Part shown: in pieces, positions 24,135 to 35,830 of the stretch
Layout of the letters: every line of letters starts with the position of its first letter
Numbering within the stretch: the first letter of the stretch is position 1
NCBI RefSeq assembly: GCF_026914185.1
Contig: NC_070574.1
Span: 1,054,501 to 1,118,500, forward strand
DNA from: Puccinia triticina
Lineage: Eukaryota > Basidiomycota > Pucciniomycetes > Pucciniales > Pucciniaceae
Reading direction: 5' to 3'
Length of the DNA stretch: 64,000 nt
Made by a program: the position numbers and the translations under genes
The notes under the pieces: generated by a model
The model's input: the letters and a program-made list of their open reading frames with translations, nothing else
The model's database searches: none
What the model was told of the DNA's origin: nothing

Positions 24135-25919
24135 ATGAACCCTTTGGAAGGCAAATTCTTTACTCCAGGTGACGAAGAATCTCAGATCGGATCAGGCGGC
24201 TTGGACAGCAGAGACACAGTAATTGCGGAAAACGGAGAAGGTTCTTCTTCAAGACCAGCCAAAAGACAATCGTGGTTGGGATCAGCGGGAGGACCGAGAC
24301 TAGGACAGATATCTTTTTCGTCAGCGCGGAGTCAGTTTTCACCTAATCAGTCAATCGCAGCGAGGAGGCAACAGTTGTACCAGCGGAGCACCCTGAACAA
24401 TCGACCAGCGGTGTCAGCGGGAGGAACAAAAAGCGGAACCTACCGAGTTCAACCAGAGGAGACAGAAGACAAGACCATGGAAGAAGCGCTGGGTGGAAAA
24501 CGACCTGCGGCTCCTGCGCCGAGCGGAGTGAAGATACGGCCCAGGGATTATCCGCACCTTAAGATTTCAGAGGTGGAGGTGGAGCGTTTTATTGACCAAT
24601 TCAAAAGAGCGGCTCTGCAAGAAGGTCTGAGGGATGCGGATAAAGCGTACCAGGTGGTCAACTCCTTTCCGGAAGGCGAGGACTTGCGGGAAGTGGAGGA
24701 CATGAAGGGGTTTGAGAGTAAGGATTGGACCAAGCTCAAGGAGGAGATACTTGAGAGGTGGGAAGATCGTGGACCCAGGTATTGGGAGAGTGACTTGGAG
24801 AAAGTGGCTTTTGAGCGTGCAGAAAAGGGCGGTGTGCGGACAAGAGCGGAGTATGTGTCCTACATTACCAGTTTCGACCAGGTTCTGCGGTATCTGGAGC
24901 GGAACGAGATCGTGACGGCCGATATGGGTACGACAAAGCGGATTTTCTTGAAGGGATTTGACCGGAACTTCACTGAGAAGGTGCTTCGGGGACTTAACAA
25001 GCGAGGACTGATGGTCAAACCACGGCTAGGTGGGCCAAAACTGCTGCCCAGCATGAAGGAGCTGCGCTCCGCTGTCAAGGCGGAACTCGAAGTGTTGGAG
25101 CTCATGAACGACAGCCAAGGAGATGCAGTTGTGAGGGCGGAACCGGCTCCGCAGGCGCCGGTGACGGTCAAAGACGTGAGTGACCTGGCGGATACGCTGA
25201 AAGAATTGAAGCTGTTCATGCAGAAAGCGGTGCATAAGCAACCAAAGGAACAACAGGCGGTCGTGGCACCAGCAGCCGCTCCCACGGTTCCTCCGACGGA
25301 CGGTGCTCCGCAGGCTGGCGGGATGCCGCCGTGGAGGCGAGGACCTCCGGTATGTGACTACTGCAAGGAAACTGGCCATATGCGGAATCAGTGCAAGTAC
25401 TTCGAAACGGATCGGGCTGCGGGAAAAGTTTCCTCGTGGGGGCGCGCTTTCTTTTGGCCGGATTGTACGCCAGTGGATGGACCGGTTCCGAGGGACGTGG
25501 TGCGGGCCGGGCAACCTTTGGCGAAAGGAAAAGAGGTGGAAGGGAAAGTGAATATTGGGATGGTCAAGGGCATGGTGTGGAAGCCGCCGGCAGTGGCCAG
25601 CAGTGTGAAGTGCGTGCAAACGGGGGAAGCCTTTTTAGGTGAGCGTTTGGAGAAGATGGATTTGGATCCCGTTCCCGCTCCTAGAGCCAGACCGGAGCCG
25701 GTCAAGCAGCTTCTGGTAGCTCCGGTGGCGGGGGGCAACAAGAAAAAGGCGGCAGAAGTTGCACGGCGAGCAATGGGCGCGGAAACCACGGTAGCCCTTA
25801 CCTTGAGGGAGCTGGCGGCAATTTCCCTGGTGATGGCGGATGAGATCATCAGCGTGTTGAAAGAGGCGTCAGGTGAAAGGAAGCCAGCGGCGACGGCTGT
25901 CACCACTAACGCGGAAACT
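24135..25919 (+). CDS. Ty3 Gag, interrupted at its 3' end by copia
   Basis: This is an open frame of ~595 codons from ATG 24135. It has the helical Gag core (DYPHLKISEVEVERFIDQ onwards, residues ~135-320) and a nucleocapsid zinc knuckle CDYCKETGHMRNQC at about residue 412 (C-x2-C-x4-H-x4-C). Gag packages the element's RNA into cytoplasmic particles. The frame runs straight into the copia insertion at 25920 and, after removal of copia and one copy of AAACT, continues in frame at 30958 into the protease. Gag and protease therefore formed one polyprotein. No stop occurs before the insertion. Confidence 0.85.
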
Positions 25920-26418
25920 TGCGAGATTTTGAGGCAAAACTAGAGAATACATTTCAGCATGAGAAAAGTGAAAGAACAAAAGAACAAGAAAGTATTGAAA
26001 TGTACCTAGAGGATTGGATAGAGCAACGTAGACTAAATCAGGAGAAAGGAAAACAAAACAAACAAAAACACTAGAACAAGAGACTAGATGAAAATGGTGT
26101 CAGTACTCAATAGGGGAAAGGTGAGAAAGAGACCAAGAACCAGAATAGGAGAGAAGAGGGTAGTACCACTACTCTTGATTCTTGATGCTGGTGATCCCGC
26201 GACAACGAAGGCAGAGATTGATGATTGATGATCGTCCTGTCGTTCGTTGAGTGTGTTCGGTTGTTGGTGGTTCCGAGCGGGATGAGGAGAACCAAGCAGT
26301 GTGGCCAGGGGCAACCTTTGATTCAGGATTATTGCGAGGGTGCGGAGCGCAGCCGCAGAGAAGAGCGCCCAAGAACAAGGAGCGGAAAGAGCGCAAGATC
26401 TTTCCTGAGATTCTGACA
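25920..26418 (-). repeat. 3' LTR of the copia element
   Basis: 499 bp. Read on the minus strand it follows the polypurine tract at about 26419-26430. About 98% identical to the other LTR by eye. Confidence 0.93.
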
Positions 26419-26429
26419 CACCCCCATGC

Positions 26430-29400
26430 TCAGAGCCGCTCAGGCGATGAGCACAGAAGCTGAAGAGCCCTAAGCGCCCGCTTAATTGATGCTTTCCCGA
26501 CGGCTTTAGTTAGGAAGTCGGCTAGCATCTGGTTGGTTGGAACATATTGGAGAGTAATTGATTTTAGTTGGATTTCTCGTTGAATAAAGTGATGCCGAAG
26601 GGACATGTGCTTTGTCTTATAGTTGGAATGATTTGAAGTGTTGTTGGCGAGGGCAATGGCACCCTGATTGTCTTCAAATATTTGAGTTGGACCGGGAATT
26701 TTGACATTGAAAATATTCTTAAGAAGTGTCTTGATCCACATCACCTCTTTTGTGATATCGCCGACGGATTTGTACTCGGCTTCTGTTGAGGATAGGGATA
26801 ATGTGGTTTGCTTCTTGGATTTCCAGGAGATGATATTTCCATCAAGTAGAACAAGATTGCCAGAAACTGACCGGCGAGATTCGGGACATGCCGCCCAATC
26901 AGCATCCGCATATCCCACTAGGCTGTTGACGAGTGTTGTTGGCTTCACAAAGCGCAGGCCCACATCTCTGGTACCTTTGAGGTAGCGGAAAACCTGCACC
27001 CCCGCATCCCAGTGACTGGTTCCCGGATTGTTGAGGAACTGCGACAAGGAACTGACCGCAAACGTGATGTCTGGCCTGGTCGTAACACTAAGATAGTTGA
27101 GTGCCCCGACTAGCGACCGGTAATTATGCCCGGACTCTAGATGCGCAAGCCTCTCTTCCCTTGATGCACGTACCAGATGTCCTCCTGGTTTCATGGGTGT
27201 TGATGCAGGAAAGAGATTTTGGAGACCAAGACGCTCGAGTTGAGTATCAATATAATGCCGCTGAAATAGAGTAACTGACCCCGCTTCCTGCTGTACATTC
27301 ATTCCTAGAAGTAGACTTGACTCCCCAAGATCCTTCATTTGAAATCTTGACCGCACTTGATCTTTGAATTCCTCCGGATTCTTGCTGAATATCACCAAGT
27401 CGTCCACGTGAAGATAGAGAAAGGTTCCCTTCCGCCAGAACACACACGGCTCCGCATCACATCTTTTGAAGCCTACCTGAAAAAGCCACTTCGTGAGAGT
27501 ATCGTGCCAGGCATTAGGGCCCTGTTTCAGACCATAGATTGCTTTTTTAAGCTTCAGGACATGGTTCCACCCCCGGCGGCGGGTTAAGATACAATTCCTC
27601 TTTGAGTGGAGCATTGAGAAAGGCGCTTTTGATGTCGATTTGATGGAAAAAAAGGCCGTGCTTTAGCGCAAAGATGATAAGGATTCGCAGTGATACCATT
27701 TTCCCGGTTGGCGCATATGTGTCCAGGTAGTCGTACCCTTTCTTCTGCTGGAACCCCTTAGCACATAGACGGGCTTTGTACTCCTGCGGAATGTTGAGTT
27801 GGTCTTTCTTGACTTTAAACACCCACGTACAGTTGATCCTCTTCTGACCCTCCTCCTTCTTCACAATAATCCAGACGTCATGATCCTCCATGTTAGAGAT
27901 CTCTTTGTTGATGGCTTTTTTCCAAAAGGAGGACTTGGGCGAGTTGATTGCCTGAACATATGAGGTGGGAGTGTTGTCTTCAAGATTTTTGGTGAGATAA
28001 ACAAGGATTGCATTCCCCCGACGATCTACGGACAATATATTGTCCTTTGAGATGGAGCTGTCGATGTTGTGACGAGCTACCGGAACAGAGGGTGCTGTTT
28101 GAGGCTCCGGCGTGTTTGCTGCGATGTCTGTCACGGTTGCCGGACCCGGAGAAGGCGGTGGTGGATCATTAACTGCTTTGACCAATGGAACCGTTGAGTC
28201 CTCGGAATCTTTATCCAGTGAGAAGAGGTCGTCTTCCTCATCTGGGTTTTGATCCTTCAGACCTGGGAAGACCGATTCATCAAATCTGACGTTTCGAATC
28301 CGAAAGACCTTCTTCTCCGAGGGTTTATAGATACGGTAGGATGAGAAGTCATTCTCGTACCCCAGCATGATGCCTCGCTCTGCCGTGGGAAGGAGCTTGA
28401 ATTTGCGTTTTTCCTTTGGAATTAGCGAGTAGGTCAAGCATCCAAAGGGTCTAAGCACATTGAGGTTGACTGATCTCCCTTTCCACATTTCGTATGGTAT
28501 CTTCATTGACCTTGTTGCAGAAGGAGTCAAATTTGAGAGTTGAGCCGCTGTGTTGACGGCTTCAGCCCAGAAGGACCTGGGAAGGTTTGATTGGAACAGA
28601 AGACATCTTGCTTTCTCCAAGATAGTCTGATTTGCTCTCTCGGCCATCCCGTTATTTTGAGGATTGTATGCTGGAGATATGTGGTGATCAATTCCTTCCG
28701 ACGTGCACAGATTTCTGAATCTCTCGTTGACAAATTCACCTCCACCGTCCGTGATGATAGTTTTGATTTGTCGACCTGTTTGATTTTCGGCCAACAGTTT
28801 GAAGTCAAGGAATTTTTCAAATGATTCATCCTTTGTTCTTAGAAACTTGACAGTTTTGAACCCGCTCAGTTGGTCTACCAATGTCAGAAAATAGGAGTAC
28901 CCCGCCGTTGATCGTGTGGAAAACGGCCCGACCAGATCCATGTGGATGGACTCAAGGACGTGGCCAACGTCTTTGAACTTGCTCCCAAATGGCAACGCTT
29001 TCAGCTTACACAATTGACAGATGTCGCAGTTTGACGTGGGTGAGCCCGGGACAAGCACACTTTGATACTTTGTGTTTGGATGTCCAAGGCGCACATGCCA
29101 GTCTGGAGAGACTGGGCCGGAAAGCAAACAGGATGAATCGGGGGTATTGATTACATCAAAGTGAGATGAGGACAACTCTAACAGATTGTTTTTAGAAGTG
29201 CTATGAAGGTTGAAAGTCCCATCTATTACCACTGATACGTTGTCATCGCCGTTTTTGGTGAGAGCCAGGTTGTTTTCAAAAAGTCGGGTTACTGAAAGAA
29301 GCAATCGATTGAGGCCTGGTACCAACAGCACGTTGTTGAGCGTCATCTTCTCTCCGTCCTGGTTGACCAACACCGCAGTCCCTATGGCCGTGGCATACAA

Positions 29401-30411
29401 GAAGTTCTTGTGTCCTCCGGTCGAGATCTTAAGGTTGGTTTTGGAGATCGGGAAAAAGATCGATGTGTCGTTGACCATATGGTGTGTAGCTCCGGTGTCG
29501 AGTACAATCGGCTTGGTGGTTTCAGCTCCGGTAAGCAGAAGTGACACTTCAGACTCATGACCATCATCCGCTTCGACGAGTTGAGTGACGGGGCTGGCGT
29601 CGGGACGAAGCTCTGGGTGAACTTGCCAGCAGTGTGCGGCATCGTGCGAGGTTGCGTTCGGGTTGTGTTTGCCCGGATTGCCGTCTTTGCCCGGTTCACA
29701 GAAGTTTCCAGTGCGCTTGGTCTTCTTCTTCCCTTTCTTAGAGGAAGTTTCGTGCATCAATGCAGAAGCACCATTGGTGGCGTTTTCAGCTTCCTTGGAG
29801 GCAGTCTTTGTCGAGGCCTTGGAGAGTCGAGACTCTTCTAGATAGACCACTTCTTGGAGCTTGACCAGGACCGCGTCCGGGCTTTCACAGATGACTTCAT
29901 TCATTATGATGTTGTCGACGACGTTGTACATATCCTCGTTTAACTTTGCTAGAATAGAGAAGCTGAAAACATTGTCTGGAACCCCGAGACTGACCAGTGC
30001 GATTTCGTTGAGCATTTTGCGCATGTCAGAGATAAAGTCTTTCAGAATTCCGCGATACTCGTAGCGCATGAATTTGAGCCAAACACGTCCTTTGTTGTTG
30101 ACAGAAGCTGACGCAAAGCGGTTAAGGATGCTCATCCAAATACGGTGTGGATCATCCGCTTTGTCAGTGTTGACAACAGATTCGAAGACCCCTTCGCTGA
30201 TGAACTGGAAAAGAAAATCGACCGTCTCGGCGTGTTTTCTGCCGACTGCTTCGGCCGCAGCTCCATTGAGTCCAGCTCCAGTTGGCTCCAGGATGTACTT
30301 GAGAAGACCTTTGTTCTTGAAAAATGCTTTGAGCCGTATTGACCACTGGAGAAAATTGACTTCGGTCAATGGAGGGATGTTGGGCTTGGAGTTAGCGTTG
30401 TTGTCGGCCAT
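26430..30411 (-). pseudogene. Copia Gag-Pol polyprotein with one frameshift
   Basis: From ATG 30411 the frame runs 954 codons to 27547. A second frame from 27614 to 26430 completes the protein, so a single-base indel near 27575-27590, in a C/G run inside reverse transcriptase, breaks it. Domains in order: UBN2-type Gag (residues 1-200), a Cys/His nucleocapsid motif (~235-270), protease VLDTGATHHMV (~303), GAG-pre-integrase WHVRLGHPN, integrase core (MDLVGPF, IITDGGGEF, NPQNNGMAERANQ), reverse transcriptase (VFKVKKDQ, QIDIKSAFLNAPL, then YLHVDDLVIF in the second frame), and RNase H (GYADADWA, STEAEYKS, FEDNQGAI). All catalytic motifs look intact. Apart from the frameshift the element could be functional. 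Confidence 0.92.
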
Positions 30412-30440
30412 CGCAATCCTCTAGGTGTTTTGGTGCTGAC

Positions 30441-30453
30441 GAGACTGTAAATC
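30441..30453 (-). other. Copia primer-binding site: tRNA-Tyr anticodon arm
   Basis: The 13 bp next to the 5' LTR read GAGACTGTAAATC on the plus strand, the anticodon arm of tRNA-Tyr (anticodon GTA). Copia elements often prime from an internally cut tRNA half, so this fits half-tRNA priming. The copia relic at 57862 has the same site. Confidence 0.75.
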
Positions 30454-30952
30454 TGCGAGATTTTGAGGCGAAACTAGAGAATACATTTCAGCATGAGAAA
30501 AGTGAAAGAAAAAAAGAACAAGAAAGGATTGAAATGTACCTAGAGGATTGGATAGAGCAACGTAGACTAAATCAGGAGAAAGGAAAACAAAACAAACAAA
30601 AACACTAGAACAAGAGACTAGATGAAAATGGTGTCAGTACTCAATAGGGGAAAGGTGAGAAAGAGACCAAGAACCAGAATAGGAGAGAAGAGGGTAGTAC
30701 CACTACTCTTGATTCCTGATGCTGGTGATCCCGCGACAACGAAGGCAGAGATTGATGATTGATGATTGTCCTGTCGTTCGTTGAGTGTGTTCAGTTGTTG
30801 GTGGTTCCAAGCGGGATGAGGAGAACCAAGCAGTGCGGCCAGGGGCAACCTTTGATTCAGGATTATTGCGCGGGTGCGGAGCGCAGCCGCAGAGAAGAGC
30901 GCCCAAGAACAAGGAGCGGAAAGAGCGCAAGATCTTTCCTGAGATTCTGACA
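30454..30952 (-). repeat. 5' LTR of the copia element
   Basis: 499 bp, right-hand repeat. It abuts the AAACT duplication at 30953-30957, after which the Ty3 frame resumes. Confidence 0.93.
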
Positions 30953-33900
30953 AAACTGCAGAGGTTAAGTGTGCGGAGTTTGGACACTTGCTGGACTCAA
31001 TTCCCGTTCTACCATCTACGGCCGTGTCCTGCCCAATGGGATACGTGAGTATGAGGGTAGGAAACATCACGAAATGGGCTATGATCAACACGGGGTCCAT
31101 GATCAACATTCTCCCGGCGGATTTGGCGTCGGAGGCTAACTTGGTGCTGCGGAAGACTCACATAAAAATCCACACAATGGGTGGGTTTACTTGTGAAGTG
31201 GACGGGGTAGCGGAGGCAGAGACCGTGGAGGTGGCAAGAGTGGTCAAGAAGTTAATGTTCTTGGTGACTAGGTCTCACAAGATCATCCTTGGTCGACCAG
31301 CGCTCTTTGCCTTTAGAGCGCAGCTGCGTTTCTGTCCCGCAAGGCAAGAGGAAGTGATGCGGGTGGAAGGGACTCACGGGAAGCAGTACAAGACGATCAT
31401 CTGCCAGCCTCAAAGCGGAGATTGGGTGACGGAGGTGGGCGATGGGGCACTGCATCACTGTGCGAAGCCTCCTGCAGAGGATTTTTAGTTGTCGGCCGAG
31501 CTATCCGGGCGGAGGAGGCTTTGACTCAGCCTGGACGGTCGACATTTAAGAAGCGGGAGGGTATTGGCGAAGGCACGGCGAGGTAGTTCAATACCAAAGT
31601 GAGCTTTCCATCGTGTGCATCTCTGAGTGTGGAAGGATCAAAGCACTACCACAGCGCCACTGTGGTGAGCCGTTACTCTGCAACAGGGACGAGTGACAAG
31701 TGGAAAGTGGGAATGGACGAGAGCGGAAAAATTGGTGCGGAAATCGGGAGCTGCGCGGCAGAGGCGAGCAGTGTACAAGTAAGTCCTCCCAAGTATGCAC
31801 TTCCGAGTTGGCTTTCTCCGAAACCCTACCATTGTGCCACGGTCGTGAGCGAAATGAGACGTCCGCGCAGGGGTTTGATTGTAGCCAGGACAATCAGCGG
31901 CGACAGTGAAGCAAGAATGGGCCAAGTCAACGGGGGAAGGTGTAAACCGGTGGCAAAGAAGGTGCGGCCGCGGAATGTGGCGATGCCGCAGGAGCTCAAC
32001 CCGCCATTGAGGGAGATCAAGTGGAGCCGGGATCCGTTCAAGACACCTCTGCACCGGGTCCCGCCAAGGTTCAAACCAACAAAGCGGATTACGGCGGAAC
32101 GGATGGCCAGTCTCAACTTTGGGCCACCGGAATGGCTCCACGAGGAGGAGTTCCACTTATTGGCCGAAGCCATCACGTTGCAGGAAAAGGCGTTGTCATT
32201 TGGACCGGAAGATCGGGGCTTACTCAAGCGGAGTATTGGGGATCCTTATTGAATACCCACGGTTCCGCATGAGCCATGGCAGATACGACCCATCCCTATA
32301 CCAGCGGCAATTCGGGGAGAGATGACGGAGCTGGTGCGGGAACGGTTGCGGACGGGGTTGTATGAGCAATCATGCTCCATCTACTCTAGTCCGATCTTTG
32401 CGGTAATTAAGCAGGACAAGAAGAGTCTGCGGATCGTGCACAACTTGCAACGGCTTAATTCGGTCACTATACGGGACGCTGGGTTGCCGCCACGCATAGA
32501 GGAGTTCATTGACACTATGGCGGGGCTGGTTTGCTATGGTCTGGTGGACGTAATGGGCGGATATGACCAGCGGGAATTGCATACAGAGTCAAGGCCGCTG
32601 ACGGCGTTTGAGACGCAATTGGGGCGCTTGCAGCTTACTCAGCTTCCGCAGGGGGCTACAAATTTGGTGGCGGTGTATCAGGCGCAGATGTCATGGATCC
32701 TTCAGGATGAGTTACCTCATACGGCGCAGATATTTATTGACTATGCGGCCGTGAAAGGACCAAGGAGTGACTATGGCGGAGCGACCTTGGCGGAGAATCC
32801 TAATATTCGTCGGTTTATCTGGGAATACGCGGTGGCTCTGGAGCGGGTCTTGTTTTGGTTTGAGGAAGGGGGCCTTATGGTTTCAGGAAAGAAGTTTGCG
32901 GTTTGTGTACCGGCGCTGGAGGTCCTAGGGCACGAGGTGTCTAAAGACGGACGGCGGGTCGCGGAACCTAAGCGGAACAAGATACTGGATTGGCCGAAAC
33001 CACGCACGGCGTCTCATATCCTGCAGTTCCTTGGGTTATGTAGTTTTGTGCGCATGTTTATCAAGAGGTTTGCGGAAATTGCGAGTCCAATGCAGAGATT
33101 GACACGCAAGAATGCGGAGTGGAACTGGACCCAAGAGTGTGATGAGGCGTTCGCAATGCTGAAGGACATAGTAGGCCAAAAGATCTTGTTAAAGGAACTT
33201 GACTACGATAACGGCGGAATTTGTTTGGCAGTGGACTCAAGTGAGTTTGGTGCGGGCGGAGTACTCACCCAGGAAGAGGACGGGAAGGATTGGCCCGTGC
33301 TGTATGAATCGGTGTCGTCTACAGATGTGGAGTCGCGGTATTCTCAGCCGAAGTTGGAGCTGTGTGGAGTGGCAAAAATCGTGCGGAGATTGCAACACAT
33401 ACTGTGGGGCCTCTATTTCAAATTACTGGTCGATGCGGAGGCGTTGGTGCGGATGATCAACTGTCCATTGTTGCCTAATGCCCCTATGACGCAGTGGGTG
33501 GCATTCTTGCAGCTGTTTTCTTTTGAAGTGGTGCACGTGTTGGGCAAGGCGTTCACGTTGCCGGACGCGCTTTCCCGCATTCCCCTGGGTGACGATGAGG
33601 ATCGATTCGCGTTGGCGGAACAGCTGGACGTGGAGCAGCGGATTCTTGATGTGCGAATGGCGAAGGATGCGGCCGTGAAGGGGGGCGGAGGCTTGCCAGT
33701 GACTCAGACGCCGAGGTACGAGTACTTGGTGGTGTTCCTGACGACTCTTTGTTATCCTGCGGGAATTGGGCCGACAGTTCAGCGCTGGATCAAGCGTAAA
33801 GCGGCGAACTTCTTCATGCATGAGGGTCAACTATGGCGTCGGAGCGCACCGGTGCACTTGGTGGTAGTGACGCGGCGCATTGATCAGGAAGCTGTCCTGC

Positions 33901-35222
33901 GGAGTTTGCACGAGGAGCTGGGTCATTGAGGCGAAGCGGAAACTAGACGGCGAGTGCAGTCGCGGTTTTGGTGGCCGGGTGTTACGAGGAGTTTGCGGCA
34001 ATGGGTGCGGAGTTGCGAGCAATGCCAGAGGCGTAGTCAGCTTCTGCCTAAAGAGATCGGGAAGCCTACGGAAATGGACACGCTATTCAGTAGGATATCT
34101 ATGGATGCGGTGCACATGAAGGCAGGGAAATTCAAGTACCTGATCGTAGCGCGAGATGATCTTTCCGGCTGGGTGGAGGCGCTACCTCTGGTTAATCTTA
34201 CAGCGGCGAAAGTCAAGCAGTTTTTGGAAGAGGACTGGTTTGCGCGGTTTGGGAGTGTGCGACTTATCACGGTGGACAGCGGTGCGGAATTTTGTGGCGG
34301 CTTGCGGAAATTGGTGGAGTCGTGTGGCACTAAGTTCGGTAAAGTGACAGAGTACTACCCAGAAGGTGCGGGAATGATTGAGCGTGGCCATCAGCCGATC
34401 AAGAGCGCTCTGGTGAAACTGTGTGGTGAGGATGGTAAGAAGTGGCAGCAGTATCTGCCCGCCGCTTTGTTTGCCGATCGGGTTTCCACTAAGCGGACAA
34501 CGGGGTATTTGCTGTACGAAATGTTGTTCGGGTGTCAGCCGGTCTTGCCGGTAGATATAGAGATGTTCACATATCTGGCGGTAGACTGGTGGAAAGTTAA
34601 ATCGGCAGACGACTTGCTTTTGGCGCAATTGGAGCAGCTGTTGCGGCGGGATTCAGTTATCGCGAAGGCGGCGACGCGCCTTAAGGAGAGTCGTGCTAAG
34701 GCGGTCCGGTATTGGGACCGTTGGTGTTCTCATTGCTTGCGGGATTCTCTCCGCAAGGGGGAATTGGTTCTCCTTTACAATCGTAGCCTCGAGTCTCAGT
34801 GGGGTAAGCTGTTTGCTAACCGATGGAATGGTCCTTATCGCATTGTGTCGCAATTTCCTGGTGGAAGTTATGAGGTGGAGGAACTGGACGGGACGCGTCT
34901 GAAGCGGCGGGCGGCGGCGACGCATGTCAAGCGGTTTTATGCACAGGGTTCTACGGATTTCGACTAGACCGCGGAATCTGATGATTCTGAGGAGGAGGTT
35001 TGGGTCCCTGAGGAAGTCTTGTCTTCAGCGAGCTCAGATGGTGCGGAGGACACAGATGCGGCATCTAGCAACAAGGATTCTGGTTCGGAAGCGGTGCTGG
35101 AAAAGGACGGTGCGGATCAGGCACATCCGCCATTGCGACAGAGTCGGCGTTTGCGGACCGCTGGGGACAGCGGTAAAAAGGCTGGGGTGGGGAAAGGTGT
35201 GGCAGGCAAAAACCACAAGTGA
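30953..35222 (+). pseudogene. Ty3 Pol: protease, RT, RNase H, integrase; broken
   Basis: This continues Gag after the copia insertion. The protease motif reads MINTGSMINILPADLA, so the catalytic Asp of DTG/DTGS is Asn. A frameshift around 31480 and a TAG near 31582 follow. Reverse transcriptase starts near 32250 after an in-frame TGA. It has YGLVDVMGGYDQREL and LPQGATN, but the FIDD box reads FIDY. RNase H (LAVDSSEFGAGGV, LPDALSRIP) is readable. A TGA at 33927 splits off the integrase: zinc region and core (FWWPGV, SCEQC, ISMDAVH, ITVDSGAEF, YPEGAGMIERGH). A TAG near 34965 precedes an acidic then basic tail ending at 35222. No chromodomain is seen. The protein is inactive. Confidence 0.88.
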
Positions 35223-35830
35223 TCATTGGTGAGGGGGTGCGCTATCTGGTCTACAGCCAGGTTACATAGCCACCCCAGAATGTTTGTTATCTTATAGAGT
35301 TTGGTTTCAGTTTTGTTATACGTTTCACTGGCTTGTTGTCTATCTGTATTTCTAGGTGCGGGGTACGGGGATTTTTGTGCGGAAAAATCCTTCTGGGGCG
35401 GACCAGGTACCTTGCGGAATTTTTTTCTGGTGGATGGCGGAATTTTTCTCTTGTGGATTGCGGAATTTTTCTCTCATAGATAGCGGTTTCTTTTTGGATT
35501 GTGTTACGGTAAAAGGGTGGTGGATATAAAAAAAAAAAAAAAAAAAAAAAAGAAGGATAAAAATGGAAAACGTAGTGGAGGGAGTAAAGTGGTTCTCATT
35601 CTGGGGCGGTCCAGGCACTTATAAAAATATTTTTTTTTTTGGGATGGCGGACCTTTTTTTTTGCTCACTCTGCCGTGGATTCTCAGTAGTTTTCTCCCTC
35701 TAGGTGGAAATTATCCGGGTGCGGAGCTCAGGATGCGCGTGTATTTCGAGCATTGTTTCCGCAGGATAGGACTATATACAAGGGGGGAGACAACAACAGA
35801 GAAGGAGAAGAGAAAGCGGAAAAAGGGAAC
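35223..35830. other. Gap between Ty3 pol and the antisense gene
   Basis: Non-coding, between two convergent reading frames of the same element. It contains a poly(A) run (35529-35551), poly(T) runs, and repeated GCGGAATTTTTCT words. It should contain the 3' ends of both transcripts. Confidence 0.5.

Larger units (their letters stand above)
25920..30952 (-). mobile_element. Ty1/copia retrotransposon, young insertion
   Basis: LTRs 25920-26418 and 30454-30952 are both 499 bp (TGCGAG..TCTGACA) and differ at only about nine positions. The flanking duplication is AAACT (25915-25919 and 30953-30957). It reads on the minus strand. The primer-binding site touches the right LTR and the purine tract ATGGGGGTG touches the left one. 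The coding region holds Gag, protease, integrase, reverse transcriptase and RNase H in copia order. It inserted into the gag-pol frame of the Ty3 element. Close LTR identity makes it one of the younger insertions of the nest. Confidence 0.95.
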
